From positions 1 through 10,348 of the forward strand of contig JAKONL010000003.1 in the NCBI GenBank assembly GCA_022701965.1: 10,348 nucleotides of DNA. Direction: 5' to 3'. Both the position numbers and the translations under genes were made by a program. The notes under the pieces were generated by a model that saw nothing but the letters and a program-made list of their open reading frames with translations, searched no databases and was not told where the DNA came from. The stretch is from Burkholderiaceae bacterium. Lineage in GTDB: Bacteria > Pseudomonadota > Gammaproteobacteria > Burkholderiales > Burkholderiaceae. Positions 5,379 to 10,348 of the stretch are shown here, in pieces. Numbering within the stretch: the stretch's first letter is position 1; every line of letters starts with the position of its first letter.

Positions 5379-6884
5379 TCAGGCGGCACGTGCCTTGCGG
5401 ACCGCCTTGCGCGGTGCGGCCGGCGCGATGCCGTCCTGCGCCGCTGCGCGATCGAGCAGGTACGCGAGCAGCAGTCCGACCGGCCGCCCCGTCGATCCCT
5501 TGGCCGCCCCGCTCTTCCACGCCGACCCGGCGACGTCCAGGTGCGCCCACGGAAAGTCGCCGACGAAGCGCTGCAGGAACTTCGCCGCCGTGATGGCGCC
5601 ACCGGCACGCCCGCCGATGTTCGCGACGTCCGCGAAGCGGGTCTTGAGGCCGTCCGCGTACTCGTCGTCGAGCGGCATCCGCCAGCAGCGATCCTCGGAG
5701 CGCTCGCCGGCCGCATGGAGCGCTGCCGCCAGATCGTCGTCGCTGGAGAACAGCCCGCTGCGCACGCCACCGAGCGCGACCACGCACGCTCCGGTCAGGG
5801 TCGCGATGTCGATCACCGCCGCGGGCGAGAAACGCTGGGCGTACGTGAGCGCGTCGCACAGGATCAGGCGCCCTTCGGCATCGGTGTTGAGGACTTCGAT
5901 GGTCTGACCGCTCATGCTCGTGACGACGTCGCCCGGCTTGAGGGCCCGGCCGTCGTTCATGTTCTCGCACGACGGGATCAGCCCCACGACGTTGATCGCC
6001 GGCTTGATCTCGCCGAGCGCACGGAAGACCCCGAGGACGCTGGCGGCGCCGCACATGTCGTACTTCATCTCGTCCATGTCGGCGGCCGGCTTCATCGACA
6101 CGCCGCCGGTGTCGAACGTGATGCCCTTGCCGATGAGCACGACGGGCGCCGCGTCCTTGGCGCCGCCGCTATAGCGCAGGACGATGAATCGCAGCGGCTC
6201 GTCGGAACCTCTGGCGACCGCGGCGAAGGACCCCATGCCCAGCTTGGCGACCTCCTTCGGTCCGAGCACCTCGACCTTGATGCGGGGCAGCGCGCCGAGT
6301 TCGGCGGCGGCATCGGCAAGCATGGACGGCGTGGCGTGGTTCGCCGGCCGGTTGCCCCATTCCTTGGCCAGCTCGACTCCCGCGACCGTCGCCCCGGCCC
6401 GCGCGAAGGCATCCGCCACGGCCGACGCCTCGGGCACGCCGACCACGAGTTGCCTGACGCTGCGCGCATCGGCCTTGGGCTTGGTGGTGGTGTAGACGTA
6501 GCTCGCGTCAGCCGCCGCATGCACGGCCGCCTGCACGGCGACGTCGTCCGCAACGAAGGCGAAAACGATCGTGAGCCGCTTCGGATTGCAGACCTTCACC
6601 GCATCGAAGGCCGCGGTGACGGCACGACGCACCGAAGCCGGCTTGCCGTCGCCGGCGGCGACCAGCACCAGACGCGGCGCGACGATGCCGGCGTGGCGGT
6701 AGAGTGAAAGGAGGCGTCCCGCCTTGTCGGGCAGGTCGCCCGCTTCGCGCGCCTCGCCGATCAGCGTGGCCAGGACGTCCTTCGACGCCGCGGCGGGGGT
6801 TTCGGGTCCGACGAGCACGATCAGTGCGTCGGTCTTTTCGCTGGCCGCCTGGGCGGTCGTGAGGGTCTTGAGCTGGAAGTCCAT
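5379..6884 (-). CDS. pepA: Leucyl aminopeptidase (cytosol aminopeptidase, M17)
   Basis: A 501-residue two-zinc hexameric aminopeptidase that removes N-terminal residues, preferring leucine; E. coli PepA has 503. All active-site residues are present at a constant offset of 17 from E. coli numbering: Lys253, Asp258, Asp276, Asp335 and Glu337 bind metal, and Lys265 and Arg339 are catalytic. The motifs are IGKGITFDTGG, MKYDMCGAA and NTDAEGRL. The ATG at 6884 is preceded by AAGGA, unusually close (2-3 bases). The E. coli homologue also binds DNA (pyrimidine-operon control, plasmid dimer resolution); whether this one does is unknown. It leads the pepA-holC-DUF operon and is divergent from lptF with only 21 bp between starts. 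Confidence 0.98.
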   Translation of the reverse strand: MDFQLKTLTTAQAASEKTDALIVLVGPETPAAASKDVLATLIGEAREAGDLPDKAGRLLSLYRHAGIVAPRLVLVAAGDGKPASVRRAVTAAFDAVKVCNPKRLTIVFAFVADDVAVQAAVHAAADASYVYTTTKPKADARSVRQLVVGVPEASAVADAFARAGATVAGVELAKEWGNRPANHATPSMLADAAAELGALPRIKVEVLGPKEVAKLGMGSFAAVARGSDEPLRFIVLRYSGGAKDAAPVVLIGKGITFDTGGVSMKPAADMDEMKYDMCGAASVLGVFRALGEIKPAINVVGLIPSCENMNDGRALKPGDVVTSMSGQTIEVLNTDAEGRLILCDALTYAQRFSPAAVIDIATLTGACVVALGGVRSGLFSSDDDLAAALHAAGERSEDRCWRMPLDDEYADGLKTRFADVANIGGRAGGAITAAKFLQRFVGDFPWAHLDVAGSAWKSGAAKGSTGRPVGLLLAYLLDRAAAQDGIAPAAPRKAVRKARAA

Positions 6885-6905
6885 AATCCTTTTTTTCCCT
6901 CGACG

Positions 6906-8012
6906 ATGTTATTCCATTCCTCTCTACGCAAGGAGCTGGCCCGAAGCTTCGGCGCCACGCTCGTCGTCCTGGCCACCATCGTCATGACCATGATGTTGAT
7001 CCGGACCCTCGGACTCGCATCGAAGGGCAGCGTCGATCCGTCCGACGTGCTCCTCGTGATGGCCTATACGGTCCTCGGCTACATGCCGACGATCCTCAGC
7101 CTCAGCCTGTTCGTGTCGATCGTCGGCACGCTGTCTCGCATGTACCGGGACAGCGAGATGGTGATCTGGTTCTCCAGCGGTCGCGGCCTGGTCGATTTCG
7201 TCAAGCCGCTCTTCGGCTTCGCATGGCCCGTGCTGGTCGCCATCACCGCCCTGGCGCTCATCGGATGGCCGTGGGCGAATTCCCAGACGCAGGGCATGCG
7301 CGACCAGTACGAGCGTCGCGGCGACCTCGAACGGATTGCGCCGGGCGAATTCCGTGAGTCGTCGGGTCGCAACCGCGTGTTCTTCATCGACAAGGACACG
7401 CCCGACGGCGCGACCGCGACCAACGTCTTCATCTCGTCGATCGAGCGCAATCTGCAGATCATCACGTCGGCGCGCACCGGCAAGATCGACACGATCGGCG
7501 ACCTGCGCTACCTGATGCTCGGCAACGGCCAGCGCCTGGAACGGCCGCTCAACGGCGCCGGCCTGAAGATCAGCGAGTTCGACACCTACGGCGCCAAGAT
7601 CGGCAGCGACGTCGTCGCCGCCGCCAACGATACGCCGGTCCGCGCGCGCTCGACGCGCGTCCTGCTGGCCGATCCCAGCCCGATGAACCGGGGCGAACTG
7701 GGCTGGCGTCTCGGACTGCTTTTCGCGGGCATCAATTTCGTGCTGCTCGCGCTCACGCTCTCGAGCGTGAATCCGCGCGTCGGGCGCAGCGGCAACCTGA
7801 TGCTCGCGCTGTTCTCCTTCATCGTGTACTACAACCTCCTCAATCTCGGTCAGAACTGGGTCGCTTCGGGCCGCTTCGGCATGGTCGGGTTCATGCTGAT
7901 GCTCCATGGCGGGCTGATGGCGCTGGTCCTGCTCTGGCTGGCCAAGCGCAACAACAACTGGGGCCGCCGCGCGCGCGCCGTCGCCCCGCCGACCCGGGTG
8001 GCCGGCGCGTGA
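6906..8012 (+). CDS. lptF: LPS export ABC transporter permease LptF
   Basis: A 368-residue inner-membrane subunit of the LptB2FGC complex, which extracts LPS from the inner membrane and feeds it to the periplasmic bridge. Three N-terminal membrane segments (about 15-36, 48-75, 98-120) precede a periplasmic beta-jellyroll domain (about 125-260). Three C-terminal segments follow (about 263-287, 292-315, 322-345), with NPRVGRSGNLMLALFSFIVY between. Length and topology match the YjgP/YjgQ family. The start MLFHSSLRKELARSF fits the amphipathic N-terminus of LptF. No Shine-Dalgarno is visible before the ATG, which is unusual. A CATAAT box at 6882-6887 could be a -10 element but has a poor -35. It overlaps lptG by four bases (GTGA). 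Confidence 0.96.
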   Translation: MLFHSSLRKELARSFGATLVVLATIVMTMMLIRTLGLASKGSVDPSDVLLVMAYTVLGYMPTILSLSLFVSIVGTLSRMYRDSEMVIWFSSGRGLVDFVKPLFGFAWPVLVAITALALIGWPWANSQTQGMRDQYERRGDLERIAPGEFRESSGRNRVFFIDKDTPDGATATNVFISSIERNLQIITSARTGKIDTIGDLRYLMLGNGQRLERPLNGAGLKISEFDTYGAKIGSDVVAAANDTPVRARSTRVLLADPSPMNRGELGWRLGLLFAGINFVLLALTLSSVNPRVGRSGNLMLALFSFIVYYNLLNLGQNWVASGRFGMVGFMLMLHGGLMALVLLWLAKRNNNWGRRARAVAPPTRVAGA

Positions 8013-9121
8013 AGACCATCCGCCACCTGATCTACAGCGAGATCCTGCGCTCCGTCGCCTTCGTCACGCTCGGCTTCCTGAGCCTGTTCTTCTTCTTCGA
8101 CTTCGTGGACGAGCTGCAGAGCATCAGTCGCTCCACCGGCGACGGTTACGGCGCGCCGCAGGCACTGGCGTACGTGGCGCTTCTGATTCCCAGCCATCTC
8201 TACGAACTGCTGCCCATCGCCGTGCTCATCGGGACCATCTTCGTGATGGCGCGTCTTGCCCAGAGCTCCGAATACACCATCCTTCGAACGAGTGGACTCG
8301 GGCCCTGGCGCGCCCTGCGCACGCTGCTGGTGCTCGGGCTCGGCTTCGTGGTGCTGACCTTCGCGGTCGGCGACTACGCCGCACCGTACGCCGATCGCGC
8401 GGCGCAGCTGCTGAAGACCCGCTTTCGCGGCGAAGTCTTCGCGACGACCGGAAACACCGGCGCCTGGCTCAAGGAACGGCAGGGAGCGATGTCGTACGCC
8501 GTCAACGTGAGCGCGCTCAATCGCGACGGCACCCTGGCGACGCCGCGCATCTTCGAGTTCGACGCCAGGGGCTATGTCGCGTCGCAGACATCCGCCGCAT
8601 CGGCGCGCATCGACGGCGACGCCTGGCTGCTCACGAACGTCGAGCGTCAGCAGTACGACGTGCGCAACGCAAAAGACACGGCGCGCATCGTGAGCACGCA
8701 CATGCCCGAATTGCGCTGGCCGACGACGCTCACCAGCGAGATGGTGTCGGTCGCGCTCCTCAAGCCCGACCGGATGCCGACGATCGACCTGTTCGAGTAC
8801 ATCCGGCACCTCGAAGCCAACGGCCAGACGGCGCAGCGCTACGAGATCCAGTTCTGGCGCAAGGTGTTCTACCCGCTCTCGTGCCTGGTGATGGTCGTGC
8901 TCGCCCTGCCTTTCGCCTACCTGCATTTCCGCCAGTCGGGCATCACCAGCTACGTTTTCGGCGGCGTGATGATCGGCATCAGCTTCTTCCTGCTGAACAA
9001 CGTGTTCGGCTACATCGGCAACCTCGGCAGCTGGCTGCCCTGGCTCACCGCCGCCGCGCCGGGGCTGATCTATACGGTGATGTCGCTGGCCGCTTTCGGC
9101 TGGCTCGTTTTGAGGCGCTGA
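8009..9121 (+). CDS. lptG: LPS export ABC transporter permease LptG
   Basis: The 370-residue second permease of LptB2FG. The N-terminus MKTIRHLIYSEILRSVAFVT and the FFFFDFVDELQSI turn after the first membrane segment are typical of LptG. Membrane segments lie near 13-33, 55-80 and 98-120. A periplasmic jellyroll domain (about 125-260) follows. The C-terminal block has FWRKVFYPLSCLVMVVLALP, then two more segments, ending in LRR. The start codon is GTG at 8009, within the lptF stop (GTGA), implying translational coupling and equal production of the pair. A GGTGG sequence shortly upstream can serve as ribosome site. The cbiX-like gene begins two bases after the stop. Confidence 0.96.
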   Translation: MKTIRHLIYSEILRSVAFVTLGFLSLFFFFDFVDELQSISRSTGDGYGAPQALAYVALLIPSHLYELLPIAVLIGTIFVMARLAQSSEYTILRTSGLGPWRALRTLLVLGLGFVVLTFAVGDYAAPYADRAAQLLKTRFRGEVFATTGNTGAWLKERQGAMSYAVNVSALNRDGTLATPRIFEFDARGYVASQTSAASARIDGDAWLLTNVERQQYDVRNAKDTARIVSTHMPELRWPTTLTSEMVSVALLKPDRMPTIDLFEYIRHLEANGQTAQRYEIQFWRKVFYPLSCLVMVVLALPFAYLHFRQSGITSYVFGGVMIGISFFLLNNVFGYIGNLGSWLPWLTAAAPGLIYTVMSLAAFGWLVLRR

Positions 9122-9123
9122 CG

Positions 9124-9483
9124 ATGAAAGCTGTGATCCTGTTCGCCCACGGTTCGCGCGACCCGCGCTGGCGTGATCCGATGGAGGCGGTCGTGCAGCG
9201 CATGCGCGTCCAGGAACCCCAGACCGCGGCGGTGTGCGCGTTCCTCGAGCTGGCCGAACCGGATCTCGCGACCGCGGCGACTCGGCTCGTCGCCGAAGGC
9301 GCATCGAGCCTGCACGTCGTGCCGATGTTCCTCGGCATGGGCAAGCACGCGCGCGAGGATCTGCCCGAACTCGTCGCGCTGCTGCGTGCCGCCCATCCCA
9401 CCGTGCCTGTTTCGGTGGCCCGCGCGGTCGGCGAGGAGGCCGAAGTGACGGAACTGCTCGCGAAGATCGCGCTCCGGACCTGA
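9124..9483 (+). CDS. cbiX: CbiX-type sirohydrochlorin chelatase
   Basis: A 119-residue short class II chelatase, expected to insert iron (siroheme) or cobalt (anaerobic B12 route) into sirohydrochlorin as a homodimer in the cytoplasm. It starts MKAVILFAHGSRDPRW. His9 in the HGS motif and His75 in GMGKHAREDLPEL are the conserved metal-binding pair. CAFLELAEPDL at 38-48 supplies the usual conserved acidic region. TGAGG at 9111-9115 gives a good ribosome site. It lies two bases after lptG and so is probably on the lptFG transcript, yet it is followed by cysB. This suggests a siroheme role for sulfite reductase, which is inference. The metal cannot be read from the sequence. Confidence 0.9.
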   Translation: MKAVILFAHGSRDPRWRDPMEAVVQRMRVQEPQTAAVCAFLELAEPDLATAATRLVAEGASSLHVVPMFLGMGKHAREDLPELVALLRAAHPTVPVSVARAVGEEAEVTELLAKIALRT

Positions 9484-9512
9484 TCGCCCGCAGCGCCGGC
9501 CGAATTGCGGTC

Positions 9513-9546
9513 TTCATATTTCGATAGATTGCGAAGGCATAATGAA
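9513..9546 (+). promoter_or_regulatory. Dyad and probable promoter region of cysB
   Basis: In the 87-bp gap before cysB, TTCAT (9513-9517) and ATGAA (9542-9546) flank an inner dyad TTCG (9520-9523)/CGAA (9532-9535). CATAAT (9538-9543, 5/6 to the -10 consensus) overlaps the right arm, with TTCATA (9513-9518) as a poor, widely spaced -35. Nested dyads over the promoter are what an autoregulated LysR-type gene would show; no terminator separates it from cbiX. This is inference from symmetry. Confidence 0.35.
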
Positions 9547-9570
9547 ATCCGCAAAAAGACGGAATCCGTT

Positions 9571-10348
9571 ATGAATCTTCACCAGTTCAAGTTCGTGCAG
9601 GAAGCCGTGCGGCGCAACCTGAACCTGACCGAGGCGGCGAAGGCGCTGCACACGTCCCAGCCCGGCGTTTCCAAGGCGATCATCGAACTCGAGGAAGAAC
9701 TGGGCATCGAGATCTTCGCGCGTCACGGCAAGCGCCTGAAGCGGGTCACCGAACCCGGCGAGCACGTGATCAGGAGCATCGAGCTGATCATGCGCGAGGT
9801 CGGCAATCTCAGGCGCATCGGCGAGCAGTTCAGCGCGCAGGACAGCGGCACGCTCTCGATCGCCACCACCCACACGCAGGCGCGCTACGTGCTGCCGATC
9901 CCGGTGGCGAACCTTCGCGAGGCCTATCCCAAGGTCAACGTGAGCCTGCACCAGGGTTCGCCCGACCAGGTGGCACGCATGGTGATCGAAGAGATCGCGG
10001 AGATCGGCATTGCGACCGAGTCGCTCGACGGCTACGCGGAACTCGTGACGCTGCCCTGCTACGAGTGGCAGCACGTGCTGGTGCTGCCCAAGGGCCACCC
10101 TCTGGCCGAGAAGGAACGCGTGTCGCTGGACGACATCGCGGCCGAACCGATCATCACCTACCACCCGTCGTTCACCGGCCGGACCCGCATCGACCAGGCC
10201 TTCGCCGCCCGCAAGCTGACGCCGCGCATCGCCCTGGAGGCGATCGACTCTGACGTCATCAAGACCTATGTGCGCCTGGGCCTCGGGGTGGGCATCGTCG
10301 CCGAGATGGCGGTGCGGGGCGAGATGAACGAATCGTCCGACCTGGTGG
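9571..10348 (+). CDS. cysB: CysB-family LysR transcriptional regulator (C-terminus cut by window edge)
   Basis: LysR-type master regulator of sulfate assimilation and cysteine synthesis, induced by N-acetylserine in enterobacteria. 259 residues are visible; family members have about 310-325, so some 55-65 are missing. The winged helix-turn-helix occupies about 1-60 (LNLTEAAKALHTSQPGVSKA). Ligand residues known from Klebsiella CysB are all at identical positions: Thr100, Thr102, Gln103, Thr149 and Thr202. EAIDSDVIKTYVRLGLGVGI near 223-242 is also typical. The ATG at 9571 has only a weak GGA ribosome site. Close paralogues (Cbl, SsuR) share much of this, but the complete ligand set favours CysB itself. 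It follows the sirohydrochlorin chelatase, consistent with a sulfur role. Confidence 0.92.
   Translation, partial: MNLHQFKFVQEAVRRNLNLTEAAKALHTSQPGVSKAIIELEEELGIEIFARHGKRLKRVTEPGEHVIRSIELIMREVGNLRRIGEQFSAQDSGTLSIATTHTQARYVLPIPVANLREAYPKVNVSLHQGSPDQVARMVIEEIAEIGIATESLDGYAELVTLPCYEWQHVLVLPKGHPLAEKERVSLDDIAAEPIITYHPSFTGRTRIDQAFAARKLTPRIALEAIDSDVIKTYVRLGLGVGIVAEMAVRGEMNESSDLV

Noticed and set aside
5362..6054. Upstream extension of holC to a 379-residue protein
   Set aside because: It would overlap pepA in another frame. The chi signature begins right after the ATG at 5361, and the family length matches that start.
5370..6707. 445-codon plus-strand frame opposite pepA
   Set aside because: Antisense shadow of a gene with a complete set of M17 active-site residues; no family features of its own.
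7850..9517. 555-codon open frame on the minus strand opposite lptF, lptG and cbiX
   Set aside because: A shadow of three clearly identified genes. Its composition (Arg, Ala, Gly, His) is what GC-rich codon bias produces in an antisense frame, and no domain is recognisable.

Overview
The window looks like chromosomal backbone DNA from a high-GC betaproteobacterium. The gene content and order support this: pepA-holC followed by a small conserved gene, divergent lptF-lptG, a short CbiX-type chelatase, and a CysB regulator with the full set of family ligand residues. The order within the class cannot be fixed from the sequence alone. No phage, transposon, CRISPR, toxin-antitoxin or defence genes are visible.

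Layout, left to right. (1) Positions 1-1005, minus: 5' part of an Orn/Lys/Arg-type PLP amino-acid decarboxylase that runs off the left edge. (2) Positions 1153-2541, plus: a two-gene operon for an NfeD/YbbJ-like membrane protein and a QmcA/stomatin-like SPFH protein, followed at once by a tRNA-Ser(GGA) gene with its own extended -10 promoter and a strong terminator. (3) Positions 2788-3090, plus: an unrecognised 100-residue helical/coiled-coil protein. (4) Positions 3193-4395, minus: a LivJ-type substrate-binding lipoprotein with its own promoter and a UUCG-loop terminator. (5) Positions 4544-6884, minus: leucyl aminopeptidase (pepA), DNA polymerase III chi (holC) and a small DUF2486-like protein, tightly packed. 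(6) Positions 6906-9483, plus, starting only 21 bp from the pepA start: lptF, lptG and a sirohydrochlorin chelatase-like cbiX, overlapping or nearly abutting. (7) Positions 9571-10348, plus: cysB, truncated by the right edge.

Functional links. LptF and LptG are the paired inner-membrane subunits of the LPS exporter. PepA and HolC form a classic housekeeping neighbourhood. The chelatase (siroheme iron insertion) and CysB (activator of sulfate assimilation) fit together, because siroheme is the cofactor of sulfite reductase. The NfeD and SPFH proteins form a recognised membrane-quality-control pair.

I see no clear previously undescribed system. The points most worth a second look are the orphan coiled-coil gene, the 21-bp divergent pepA/lptF junction, the small protein coupled to holC, and the dyad upstream of cysB. 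Very long antisense reading frames (up to 555 codons) are artefacts of the GC-rich codon usage.
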